Assembly (NCBI GenBank): GCA_016124845.1
Contig: WGMW01000027.1
Coordinates: 32,109 to 96,108, forward strand
DNA from: Flavobacteriales bacterium
GTDB lineage: Bacteria > Bacteroidota > Bacteroidia > UBA10329
Direction of reading: 5' to 3'
DNA: 64,000 nucleotides
Both the position numbers and the translations under genes were made by a program. The notes beneath the pieces are model-generated. The model worked only from the letters and a program-made list of their open reading frames with translations. It searched no databases and was not told where the DNA came from. Position 1 is the first letter of the stretch; the number at the start of each line of letters is the position of its first letter. Below are positions 16,401 through 24,210 of this stretch, one piece after another.

Positions 16401-19179
16401 CAGCACCTGTTTCCATCTGGATATGTCCTGCTACATCCAATTTCGTATCCGGTGTCTCATCGCCAATGCCCACATTTCCGTTCACATCGATATTGAAGCG
16501 CTGGGAAGCGGTTGAGTTTTGATAGATGGCAAAGTCTTTTAGACCCGTACCTGTTCTGTCCTGTAAAATACCCCAATCGTCTATCCGTACTGTTGCTCTT
16601 TCACTGGTTGGATGTGTAGAAGGGGTGATGACCAATGATGACGGATACTGGTTGCTTCCTGTTTCAATGGTAACGGTCGGTCCGCTTGCGCTGGTTGGAA
16701 TAACATGGAGGGCGGTGGAGGGCGAAGTGGTGCCAATACCCACGTTACCATCCGGTTGAATGGTCACTCGGTCGTAGGTGTTCGAGTTATCGTTGAATGC
16801 GAAATGCAATCCTCCAGCGGGCGCGGCATTGAACCGCATGAACCAACCGTAATTGTAGGTTGGCTCGGCCAAACGGATTCCAGCATAACCGGAATTGACC
16901 GATGCCGCATCAACTCGAATATAATTGTCAGAACCGTCTTTTCTGAGATGAAGCAATTCTGAGGGTGTGGTAGCACCGATTCCCACATTGCCCGATACGG
17001 CCGAATATTGGTCGTTTCCGTTAATGGTCCAATCTCCATCATCAGCGGTTGATATGGTTGTGGGGTCGGTCCACGAAACGACTCCCGAACCATTGGTGGT
17101 CATCAAATAGCCGCCAGCTCCATCAGCGTTTGGAAGGTCGTATGCATCATTGATATTGAGCGTTCCATTCTTGTAAACGGTAAGTGCATTGCTTCTATTG
17201 GCTGAATTGATGCCATTTCCGACCACAAAACTCCGGTCATTTGCATTGTATCCGTTGGTACTTGTTGGAACGTATTCGGTAGCATTTGCTCCCACAACAA
17301 ATTCACTATAGGAAAAAGCCGTGTTATTCTGTCCGAATGCAGCACCATTGTTTGCAGAAACGCTATTGCTGTTTCCCGCTCCAATAAAGCCACCTCTCGA
17401 AGTAACGGAATTGGAAATTCCACCACCGATGAACGCCTCATCAGCCGAAATGGTATTACTCTCACCACCGGCAATGGCAGATTGGCTTCCAGATAGGGTG
17501 TCTCTGTATCCCCAAACAAAGGATTGAGAATTATTGCCCTGAGCCATATGGCTGAATTGACCACCGACCATCGACTTCTGACCACCCACCGAATTATTCT
17601 GGCCAAACGCGGCTGAGTAAACATTTGAAACCGTGTTGCCAGAACCGGCAACGATGCTTCTACCGCTTGTTACCGAGTTTCCTTGACCAAAAGCTGCTGA
17701 GTAGGGTGCAGAAACATCATTGGTAGCACCGCCACCAATAAAACTGTGGTCGCCAGAAATAGTGTTGATTTCTCCTCCGGCAATTACGCTGTATGAGGCT
17801 CCAGTTGTGACCGTGTCTTTCATTCCACCTATTACGGCTGAACTGGATGACCCGACAAATGCTTTGTCGCCACCACCTATAAAGGCTGCTCCTGCACTGG
17901 CCGTACTCTCTCTGCCAAATACTGCGGAGTAGGCGCCTCCTGAGGTGATCGTGTTCTGATAACCTGCCGCAAATCCGTTATTACCAGCAACTGAATTCTG
18001 ATAACCGGCACCGATTGCGGCATTGCTTCCGGTAACCGTTTGCCCATCAAAACCTACAATGGATGAACCGACCACTTGGAACTTTGCATCAGGGGTTGAT
18101 GTTCCAACACCCACGTTGCCTGAAACGGCTGAATATTCATCATTACCGCTGACCGTCCAATCACCATCATCGATCAACGAGTTTGGATCTGTCCAGGAAA
18201 CCGAACCGGTGCCGTCCGTGGCCAAAACATAGCCATTGGTACCATCTACAGTTGGAAAACTATAAGTGTTGTTCACATTAAGCGTTCCATTCACTCGCAG
18301 CAGAGCATTGTCAAACTCGCCATAGATCAGCGGACTGTTGGTATTGGAGTTTGCGATATAGAGCTTATTGGAACCGGATGAGTTCCGTCCAGCGGCATTG
18401 CCCAAAAAGACACTGTTGCTGCCTGTATTGGCATTTCCAGCCTCGACACCTATCGCCACATTCTGATCTCCATTGTTTTGGTACAAAGCATAGGAACCGA
18501 TGGCGATATTTTGGGATCCAGATGTGTTGTTCCACATCACATCCCTTCCGAAAGCGATGTTGTGGTCGCCAGAAACCATATAATTCATGGTTCTTGAACC
18601 CATGCCCACATTATAGTTTCCCGTTGTTAGGTTGAGCAGCGGACGGTCACCAATGGCCGTGTTGTATTGTCCATTCACCAAACTTCGCAGTACACCTGTT
18701 CCAAAGGCTGTGTTTCGTTGACCGGTCCCCGTCAATTCACCAGCGTCATCTCCATAGAAAACGTTCCAATTGGTGTTGGTTATGCGAACCCGTCCCGCTT
18801 CCATTCGGAAATACTCGGTACCGGCCACGTCAAACCTGATCAGGTCTTCATCAGGGCTTTCTTCAACCTGTACCTTGGTGTCCTGATCGGCATCTTCGAG
18901 CAGGTTTGAAGAACCGCTTCCGAAAATGACCCATTGCGTGCCATCCCAACCCTCGAAGTTGGTACCGTTCCAACGGATGGTTCCAGCACCGCCCTGAGGC
19001 GCGCCTGTTGTATTGTTGTAGTCAGTGCCGACCTTGATGGCCCCGTTCACGTCAAGCATTTCCAACGGATTCGGTACTTCAATGCCCACACCGTTCTGAG
19101 CGTGTACCATTTGAAGGGATGAGGCCAGCAAAAGGATAAAACTGATAACCAGAATTTGAATGAGAGTTGACTTTTTCAT
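13447..19179 (-). CDS. Giant repetitive secreted adhesin/tail-fibre-like protein
   Basis: A 1910-aa protein from ATG 19179, where MKKSTLIQILVISFILLLAS begins a signal peptide ending near MVHAQ; the frame is open 17 codons further upstream. It begins with NGVGIEVPNPLEMLDVNGAI, a module seen in many Bacteroidota cell-surface proteins. It then alternates 'GNVGIGT..P...L.V.G' modules with left-handed-helix repeats (GYQALNVNTGINNAAFG; GGDKAFVGSSSSAVIGG). Unlike its downstream neighbour it lacks the S74 chaperone. It ends in a compact beta domain (GNMVIAWGRV...MVIGSL) reminiscent of gp53-like tail-fibre tips. It is predicted to be an extracellular fibre; the ligand is unknown. It is the first gene of the likely two-gene unit. 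Confidence 0.85.
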   Translation of the reverse strand: MKKSTLIQILVISFILLLASSLQMVHAQNGVGIEVPNPLEMLDVNGAIKVGTDYNNTTGAPQGGAGTIRWNGTNFEGWDGTQWVIFGSGSSNLLEDADQDTKVQVEESPDEDLIRFDVAGTEYFRMEAGRVRITNTNWNVFYGDDAGELTGTGQRNTAFGTGVLRSLVNGQYNTAIGDRPLLNLTTGNYNVGMGSRTMNYMVSGDHNIAFGRDVMWNNTSGSQNIAIGSYALYQNNGDQNVAIGVEAGNANTGSNSVFLGNAAGRNSSGSNKLYIANSNTNSPLIYGEFDNALLRVNGTLNVNNTYSFPTVDGTNGYVLATDGTGSVSWTDPNSLIDDGDWTVSGNDEYSAVSGNVGVGTSTPDAKFQVVGSSIVGFDGQTVTGSNAAIGAGYQNSVAGNNGFAAGYQNTITSGGAYSAVFGRESTASAGAAFIGGGDKAFVGSSSSAVIGGMKDTVTTGASYSVIAGGEINTISGDHSFIGGGATNDVSAPYSAAFGQGNSVTSGRSIVAGSGNTVSNVYSAAFGQNNSVGGQKSMVGGQFSHMAQGNNSQSFVWGYRDTLSGSQSAIAGGESNTISADEAFIGGGISNSVTSRGGFIGAGNSNSVSANNGAAFGQNNTAFSYSEFVVGANATEYVPTSTNGYNANDRSFVVGNGINSANRSNALTVYKNGTLNINDAYDLPNADGAGGYLMTTNGSGVVSWTDPTTISTADDGDWTINGNDQYSAVSGNVGIGATTPSELLHLRKDGSDNYIRVDAASVNSGYAGIRLAEPTYNYGWFMRFNAAPAGGLHFAFNDNSNTYDRVTIQPDGNVGIGTTSPSTALHVIPTSASGPTVTIETGSNQYPSSLVITPSTHPTSERATVRIDDWGILQDRTGTGLKDFAIYQNSTASQRFNIDVNGNVGIGDETPDTKLDVAGHIQMETGAAAGYIPVSDANGTMTWTDPTTISTADDGDWTISGNDQYSAVSGNVGIGTTTPTNLLSLGSGLGSSITDVAGKKLAIYNNAAGTDFYGLGVSSNALQFHAQSTASEAPDMVLLSDGNVGMGTTAPQHKLQLDNNGIQSGFSVDLGTTGSSIIYKDYGATTNDLHFIFEDQTNAQTEVMTVVGVGNTGYVGLGTNTPGDRLHVAGSIRMVDGNQAVGYIPVSDANGTMTWTDPSTIVSNQGWSLTGNSATTPSSNFIGTTDAQPLMIRVNGEKAGYLDLGTPFSTSFGYQALNVNTGINNAAFGYQALASNTSGRNNTAIGKGTLGANTNGNYNTAIGNALTSNTTGDSNSAVGDGALSSNTTAHSNSAFGKDALHTNTTGIFNTAVGRNTLNSNTTGNGNIAMGYNSLENNTTGQYNVSIGNWSGRNNISGSNNTYLGYSAGYGSTGSNNVFLGYSAGWQETGDNKLYIENTNSTSPLIYGEFDNDLLRINGILNINNAYSLPTVDGSSGYLMTTDGLGNVVWTDPTTITTADDGDWTVNGNDMYNSNTGNIGIGTATPDRQLNIESATGPQMLFTRNDNNTNDGEVMGELLFDNNDDTAPSSVDAAAVIRATASGNQGNSNKSGNILFMTKNNQTSSASATERMRIAANGNVGIGASSPQDELHVIGSIRMVDGNQSAGYIPVSDANGTMVWTAPASITGINELVDADGDTKIQVEESTDEDYIRFDAGGVEAMVIDNSKHVGIGGVSSGEPLHLTNTGGIQLTNSEISNTTDANGVLFFDENYYNTGEAGDGHFNGNGGGLAIKNQDGWGALVSTANMKWLDMDLNSLHVGGTSDPGNNNLVVDGNIGVGTVSPSATLDVEGDFQLVDGTQGANKVLQSDGSGNASWGLAMYQSMGNTGYQVIGNMVIAWGRVNSTTDGNQLVTYPSSWPTMSAVYHIDAQVITVDDSSGRIGFYNTTSFIYNRDDNVSGTSESLQFMVIGSL

Positions 19180-19511
19180 GATGGATGGTTTGATGTTCCC
19201 AAAGGTCGATTGCGCTATTGCTGTTGCCATTACAGTTTTACATTTCTGTTTTACACTATTCTGAATTGGTCGTGTTCAAAAGGTCATTGTTCGGCACTTT
19301 TTGAACTTGATTTCAAAGTTCTGCCCCAAGCCAACGCTTACCCAAACAACTTTTTACATTTCGGGGTGGTTTAAAACGATTTTTTAACGATTGAATCGGT
19401 CTTTTTTGAACTTGGATAACCTTTCGTTTCCTTGGAATTAAGGGTGTTTCAAACAATTGATTTTGTTTGGTTGAATACGAGTTTGAAAGCTTGTGGCATC
19501 TACATTTGGGT
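19180..19511. other. Divergent intergenic region
   Basis: This 332-base AT-rich region separates the giant adhesin operon (minus) from the helical protein gene (plus) and must hold both promoters. The sequence contains repeated TTTTTGAACTTG words (near 19298 and 19405), possibly binding sites. No coding frame or hairpin with a T run is convincing. Confidence 0.4.
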
Positions 19512-21026
19512 ATGCGAATAAAGTTGGCAGAAGAGGTTTTCGGACTGATAAAGGGGCTTTCGAGAACCGAAAAGGCCTACATCAAAAAGCGTGGTTTCGG
19601 CAAAACTGAAAGTAAGCTTGCCATTGGTTTCGACATCATCAACAGCTTTGACGATTTTGATGAGACCGCCATTACAGATAAGCTTCAGAATCAGAAGGTT
19701 AACCCGAAGGAGATCTACAAACGGCTTCTTCCCGTCATTTTGAGTTCGTTGAGACAATATCATGCTGGGAGCACGCCTGAGATTGAACTGAATGAGATAA
19801 TCGTTGCGGCCAGATTGCTTATCAGGCGGAAGCAAAGAACCCTCGGTCTCAGAGAAATTGAACGCGGTATTGAAATAGCTCGGTCGAACGAACACTATCC
19901 GAGTTTGGTAGAGCTGAATGGTCTGAAGCAAATGGCGCTTCGCATAAGCCATCAGCCAACATCCGAGGATGATGCGGACAATTACTCCATTTCTTTGGAT
20001 GCCGTGAAGAATCTCGAAAGAAGTATTCATCTGGATTATCTCTACCGAAGGATTTCCGGCATTTTACAGGAAGGCTTCGTTACAAAGAAAGTTAGGAATG
20101 AACTGGTTCAGGAGATTCTTGAGCATCCTGCTCTTCAGGAGGCAACGAAGAACTCCTATCGTACTTACGTACTTCGTTTGCGCATACAGGCGGCATGCTA
20201 TTACTTCTCAGGCCAATGGGAGGAAGCAATTCGGACAGGGATCACGCAACTGGAAGGAATGCCTGCCTTCGAAGATGGGTCTGAGAGTAACATTCGAAAC
20301 AGAATGGTCATGCTTATGGATCTGGCCAATCTCTACCAGCTCATTTATGATCACGACAACTATTTGAAGACCAGAGAGGAGTTTGAAGCTGGCATGGTTT
20401 ACAATTCGGCATTCTTCGATCTGACAGCCGCAAAAGTGAAAATGGGTCGTTCTTTGGCTGATATGAACAATGCTTTACTAAGCGGTCATCTTAACGAAGC
20501 GGTCATGGTCGGGGAGGGGTTGCTGGCGAGCACAGAACCACAACTTCTGGTAACGGTGATCAAGAAAAGAATCATGTCTGCCATCGCCTTGGCTTACTTT
20601 TATAAGGAAGAGTATTCCAAGGCCATCCATTACATCAATACCGAATATTCTATTTCCGATTCGAATGCGCTGAACGATTGCGTCCGTTGGATCGAGTTGC
20701 TATGCTGGTTCCATTTAAACGATCAGTCGATGTTCGAATCGAGGTGGCTGTCTTGGAGTCGTCAATTGAAGAAGCTGGATTCGGGATATGAGTGGGAGGA
20801 ATTGGTTATGAAAACGTTGAAGCAGGCTTACGGAAAACCGAAACATGAACTGATGTCGATAATGACGGAGCTGAACCAAAAACTGAAGCAGATGGAATTG
20901 GAATTGCGGACTGCCCTGATGGGAGAGTTCGATTTTTTGGTTTGGACTGAAAGTCTATCGCTTGGAAGACCGATGATCCTTCTAATAAAGGACATGTATC
21001 GAAACCATCGGCCTTCTTTACTGTAA
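19512..21026 (+). CDS. Helical protein of unknown function, paralogue of the gene at 4060
   Basis: A 504-aa protein starting at ATG 19512 (MRIKLAEEVFGLIKGLSRTEK); the frame extends 15 codons further upstream. It has no signal peptide or transmembrane helix. It resembles the 4060-5616 product in length, all-helical character and the N-terminal 'L.R.EK......+.F' motif followed by a Leu/Lys-rich segment. TPR-like helix pairs occur in the centre (YYFSGQWEEAIRTGITQLEG). The C-terminus ends in a coiled-coil-like helix (LNQKLKQMELELRTALMGEF). Function is unknown and no operon partner is visible. Its 3' end overlaps the convergent ferritin-like gene by nine bases. Confidence 0.8.
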   Translation: MRIKLAEEVFGLIKGLSRTEKAYIKKRGFGKTESKLAIGFDIINSFDDFDETAITDKLQNQKVNPKEIYKRLLPVILSSLRQYHAGSTPEIELNEIIVAARLLIRRKQRTLGLREIERGIEIARSNEHYPSLVELNGLKQMALRISHQPTSEDDADNYSISLDAVKNLERSIHLDYLYRRISGILQEGFVTKKVRNELVQEILEHPALQEATKNSYRTYVLRLRIQAACYYFSGQWEEAIRTGITQLEGMPAFEDGSESNIRNRMVMLMDLANLYQLIYDHDNYLKTREEFEAGMVYNSAFFDLTAAKVKMGRSLADMNNALLSGHLNEAVMVGEGLLASTEPQLLVTVIKKRIMSAIALAYFYKEEYSKAIHYINTEYSISDSNALNDCVRWIELLCWFHLNDQSMFESRWLSWSRQLKKLDSGYEWEELVMKTLKQAYGKPKHELMSIMTELNQKLKQMELELRTALMGEFDFLVWTESLSLGRPMILLIKDMYRNHRPSLL

Positions 21027-21761
21027 GGCTAAGATCGGTTGTTTTTCCGCTTGATGAATGAAATGAATGGTGCGGAAAAACTTGTAATACATCTGACGCA
21101 TGAACTCATCTCTGTTCACACCGCCAGCTCGGTGTGCTTTTGCGTGTCCGAACCAAACCGCGTGGATGGTGACGAAGAACAACAGGCAGTACCAAGTGAC
21201 GGCAAATGCCTTGGCATAGAAAGGCCTGTCTTTGAAAATGGTGTACAAACGTTCGTTCTGGAATTTAATGTGGTGTGCTTCATCGATAAGAATGTCCTTG
21301 CAGATGCTTTGCAGTAGTTTGCATTCAGTGGCGTCATGCAATGCCTGATAGAACACTTGGGCTGCACTTTCCACAATAATTACGGTGATTGTCCAAAGTT
21401 CCATGCTCGTGTTGAAGTAGCGGATTCTTCGGAAGAGCCAATCGCCCCAGTCGCGCTGCGTCCTTTTCTCGCCAATAGAATCGATATATCTACCGAGGTT
21501 TGCCCCGTGTTTCTGTTCTTCTTTAATGAAGAACCGTATCGCTTCCACGTACTCGGGGTCGTCCGTACGCTCAGCGTATTTGGCGGCAGCTGCTAATAGA
21601 TGGCGGCCATCGCTGGTTTCGCCCAACTGCCATGCTTTAAGTGAGTATAGTATCTGTGCTTTTTCTTGGTCCGTTATGGTAGGCTGCTGCGTCCAATCCA
21701 CGCGCTTTATCCTGAGATTTTCCTTGAAATGCTCTTTCCAATAAGTTGACGATTTGATCAT
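21018..21761 (-). CDS. Ferritin-like diiron protein
   Basis: A 247-aa protein from ATG 21761 (MIKSSTYWKEHFKENL); an upstream in-frame extension covers the divergent promoter and is rejected. The helical core carries two metal-ligand motifs typical of ferritin-like diiron proteins: FIKEEQKHG near residue 82 (ExxH) and IDEAHHIKFQNE near residue 160 (second ExxH). An additional Glu lies in a helix between them (ELWTITVIIVESA). A hydrophobic helix (WYCLLFFVTIHAVWFG) may contact the membrane. Such proteins bind oxygen and oxidise a substrate or store iron, but the reaction here is not known. It is transcribed away from the TPR gene at 21898, with 136 bases between them. Confidence 0.75.
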   Translation of the reverse strand: MIKSSTYWKEHFKENLRIKRVDWTQQPTITDQEKAQILYSLKAWQLGETSDGRHLLAAAAKYAERTDDPEYVEAIRFFIKEEQKHGANLGRYIDSIGEKRTQRDWGDWLFRRIRYFNTSMELWTITVIIVESAAQVFYQALHDATECKLLQSICKDILIDEAHHIKFQNERLYTIFKDRPFYAKAFAVTWYCLLFFVTIHAVWFGHAKAHRAGGVNRDEFMRQMYYKFFRTIHFIHQAEKQPILALQ

Positions 21762-21897
21762 GGTTCTGAAGTTTGGTTTTTCCCTTAACCACGCTTGTAG
21801 GGACTTAGTATGGCATTGGCATTCTTTAACATTCGGTTGTGTTTTTCTCTGTAGTGATCCTCTTGCACCGATTGCCGAAAAAACTGATCTTGCCCTC

Positions 21898-22818
21898 ATG
21901 CATAAGATTCATTTAGTAATTGCTCTGATAGTGGTTTTTGCTCAAGTGCAGCGCGCTTTCGCGCAGAATGCTGAAGCATATCATCAAGCGGGAGCGGCCA
22001 AGGCAAGTATGGGAGACAGAGAAGGGGCTTTGGCAGATTTCGGAACAGCCATTGAGATGAATTCGGAGTTCAAAGAAGCCTATGTTGACCGTGCGGTGGT
22101 GCGTCAACAGCTGCGTGATGCAGAAGGGGCGTTGGCTGACCTGAACCAGGCCATTTCCATCGATTCAACATTCGGTATTGCTTATGCCAACCGAGGTGTG
22201 ATCTTGGAGAAAACGGGCGATCATCAGGCTGCGCTGAATGACCTGAACCGTGCATTGCAACTCAACCCCGCAGATGCAACGGCTGTCTTGAACAGGGGTT
22301 TGGTGCGTAGTCGCACGCAAGACCTCAAAGGTGCCATGGAAGATTATGATTTTGCTTTGCGGCTCAGTCCAGATTATGCCAGAGGCTATTATCTGCGCGG
22401 ACTTCTAAAAGCCAACAATAATGATCTGGATGGTGCGATAGCCGATCTTTCGGCTGCTATCAGTTTCGAACCGAAAAGTGCCTTGGCCTATTGCGATCGG
22501 GCTGTGGCCTACGAACAGAAAGGTGAGTTGGAAAAGGCCATTTCTGATTTCGATATGTCACTGAAATTGGAGCCTTCGAACCCACGCACGTTCCGCAATC
22601 GCGGAATTGCATTGGAAAAAGCGGGTAGAGTAAAGGATGCCATCGAAGATTACAGCAAGGCCATTTCGTTGGATGCTAACTATGCCACGGCCTATTTCGA
22701 TAAAGGTGTGGCACTCTACAGAGAGAAAGATCATGAGGCTGCCTGCGAGAACATCAAGAAGGCCGCTGAACTTGGATACGAACAGGCCAAACTGCTTTTG
22801 GATGGCCTTTGCAAATGA
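21898..22818 (+). CDS. Periplasmic TPR-repeat protein
   Basis: A 306-aa protein from ATG 21898, where a signal peptide (MHKIHLVIALIVVFAQ...RAFA) begins; 48 upstream in-frame codons are rejected because they cover the divergent promoter. The mature protein is eight consecutive 34-residue tetratricopeptide repeats with the usual 'A...RG......G....A..D...A+.L.P' pattern, such as AYANRGVILEKTGDHQAALN. There is no other domain. It is a scaffold for protein-protein contacts in the periplasm; the partner is unknown. The following FKBP operon has its own promoter. Confidence 0.88.
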   Translation: MHKIHLVIALIVVFAQVQRAFAQNAEAYHQAGAAKASMGDREGALADFGTAIEMNSEFKEAYVDRAVVRQQLRDAEGALADLNQAISIDSTFGIAYANRGVILEKTGDHQAALNDLNRALQLNPADATAVLNRGLVRSRTQDLKGAMEDYDFALRLSPDYARGYYLRGLLKANNNDLDGAIADLSAAISFEPKSALAYCDRAVAYEQKGELEKAISDFDMSLKLEPSNPRTFRNRGIALEKAGRVKDAIEDYSKAISLDANYATAYFDKGVALYREKDHEAACENIKKAAELGYEQAKLLLDGLCK

Positions 22819-22830
22819 TAACAGTTCGGG

Positions 22831-22862
22831 TTTGCTTCTTGAACCTACGAGGACTAAGTTTG
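22831..22862 (+). promoter_or_regulatory. Bacteroidota-type promoter of the FKBP pair
   Basis: TTTG (22831-22834), 20 bases, then TAAGTTTG (22855-22862) matches the -33/-7 Bacteroidota promoter with TAnnTTTG. It lies 47 bases before the first FKBP start codon. Confidence 0.65.
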
Positions 22863-22909
22863 CAGCCGCTTTCATGGTCGAATGATCGACATCACACAAA
22901 ATCAGAAGC

Positions 22910-23506
22910 ATGACGACAGAAAAGGAGCGGTTGGGTTACGCATTAGGGCTTAGCATTGCCAAAAATCTACAGGAACAAGGGTTTGAAGGGTTCGATTACG
23001 GAGCTTTCACCAATGCTTTGGAAGACCACTATGGTAAGAATGAGCTGAAACTTTCCGTGCCTGAAGTGAATGAAACATTGCAGTCGGCCATGGCAAAAAT
23101 ACAGGCCGAAAAACATGGTCCGGTATTAGAAGAAGGCAAGAAGTTTTTGGAGGAGAACGCGAAGCGCGATGATGTAACGGTGACTCCAAGCGGTCTTCAG
23201 TACCGCGTGATCAATTCTGGTTCGGGAGCTTCTCCAAAACCTACCGATCAAGTGACCACGCATTACCATGGCAGTTTGATCGATGGAAAAGTGTTCGATA
23301 GCTCAGTAAATAGAGGAACACCAGCAACGTTTCCTGTGAATGGCGTCATTCAGGGCTGGCAGGAAGCTTTGCCTATGATGAAAGAAGGCGACAAGTGGGA
23401 ATTGTTCATTCCTTACGATCTTGCTTATGGCGAAAACGGAGCAGGAGGAAGTATTCCACCGTTTGCCACATTGATTTTTGAAGTAGAACTCATCAAAGTA
23501 CACTAA
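22910..23506 (+). CDS. FKBP-type peptidyl-prolyl cis-trans isomerase (FklB/FKBP22-like)
   Basis: A 198-aa protein without a signal peptide, so probably cytoplasmic. The N-terminal half (about 1-85) is the helical dimerisation domain of FKBP22/Mip proteins (KERLGYALGLSIAKNLQEQG). The C-terminal half is the FKBP catalytic fold with GLQYRVINSGSG, VTTHYHGSLIDGKVFDSS, GVIQGWQEALPMMKEGDKWE and YDLAYGENGAGGSIPPFATL. The conserved aromatic and Asp residues of the active site are present. It catalyses proline cis-trans isomerisation in protein folding. It is followed after two bases by a lipoprotein paralogue, so the two form an operon giving cytoplasmic and exported versions of the same activity. Confidence 0.95.
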   Translation: MTTEKERLGYALGLSIAKNLQEQGFEGFDYGAFTNALEDHYGKNELKLSVPEVNETLQSAMAKIQAEKHGPVLEEGKKFLEENAKRDDVTVTPSGLQYRVINSGSGASPKPTDQVTTHYHGSLIDGKVFDSSVNRGTPATFPVNGVIQGWQEALPMMKEGDKWELFIPYDLAYGENGAGGSIPPFATLIFEVELIKVH

Positions 23507-23508
23507 AT

Positions 23509-24210
23509 ATGAAAAAGCTGATGCTGATTGCCGCTACTGGCGCGCTGTTCTCTGCCTGCAATACGGGTGTTGGACACAAAAAAGTTGAACTGAAGGATTT
23601 CAAGGATTCTGCGAGCTATGCCGTGGGAACTTCCATCGGTCTGAACCTGAACCGTGATTTCGAATCTCAGGGAGTCGATAGTACCTACAATCGTGAATTG
23701 ATGATCGCGGCTCTGTCGGAAGCGTTGACGAGTGGTGAGACCATGCTCTCGGAAGATGACGCACGTGAGGTTGTGGATCGTTTCTTTCAGAAGATGAATG
23801 ATGAAAAAGCGGAGAAGAACCTTGCTGCAGGTGAAGAGTTCCTTGTCAATAATGCAGGGAAACCTGGCGTTGTGACCACCGACAGCGGACTTCAATATAT
23901 CGTTCTGAAAGAGGGTTCTGGCGATTCGCCAACACTTGCCGATCAGGTAATGGTGCATTACACAGGTAAGTTGCTGAACGGTGAGGTATTCGATAGTTCG
24001 ATCGAAAGAAATCAGCCTGTGACGTTCTACGTTCGCAGCGTTATTCCTGGTTGGACCGAAGCACTTCAGTTGATGAAGCCAGGAGCAGAATACAAGCTGT
24101 TCATTCCTTCAGATCTCGCTTACGGTGAGAACGGAAACCCACGTGGTGGCATCGGACCGAACGAAGTGTTGGTATTCGATGTGAAACTGATCGAAGTGAT
24201 CAAGGAGTAA
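23509..24210 (+). CDS. FKBP-type peptidyl-prolyl isomerase lipoprotein (Mip-like)
   Basis: A 233-aa protein that begins MKKLMLIAATGALFSAC, a lipoprotein signal with the Cys at residue 17, so it is exported and lipid-anchored. It then has the same two-part plan as its neighbour: a helical dimerisation region (FKDSASYAVGTSIGLNLNRD) and an FKBP domain (SGLQYIVLKEGSG, VMVHYTGKLLNGEVFDSS, VIPGWTEALQLM, SDLAYGENGNPRGGIGPNEV). Active-site residues are conserved. Only two bases separate it from the upstream FKBP gene. Its 3' end overlaps the convergent gene by 11 bases. It probably assists folding of envelope proteins. Confidence 0.95.
   Translation: MKKLMLIAATGALFSACNTGVGHKKVELKDFKDSASYAVGTSIGLNLNRDFESQGVDSTYNRELMIAALSEALTSGETMLSEDDAREVVDRFFQKMNDEKAEKNLAAGEEFLVNNAGKPGVVTTDSGLQYIVLKEGSGDSPTLADQVMVHYTGKLLNGEVFDSSIERNQPVTFYVRSVIPGWTEALQLMKPGAEYKLFIPSDLAYGENGNPRGGIGPNEVLVFDVKLIEVIKE

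Noticed and set aside
9193..19179. Prophage tail module
   Set aside because: Apart from fibre-like domains there are no phage genes (terminase, capsid, portal, tape measure) nearby, and both proteins have Sec signal peptides, which phage fibres lack.
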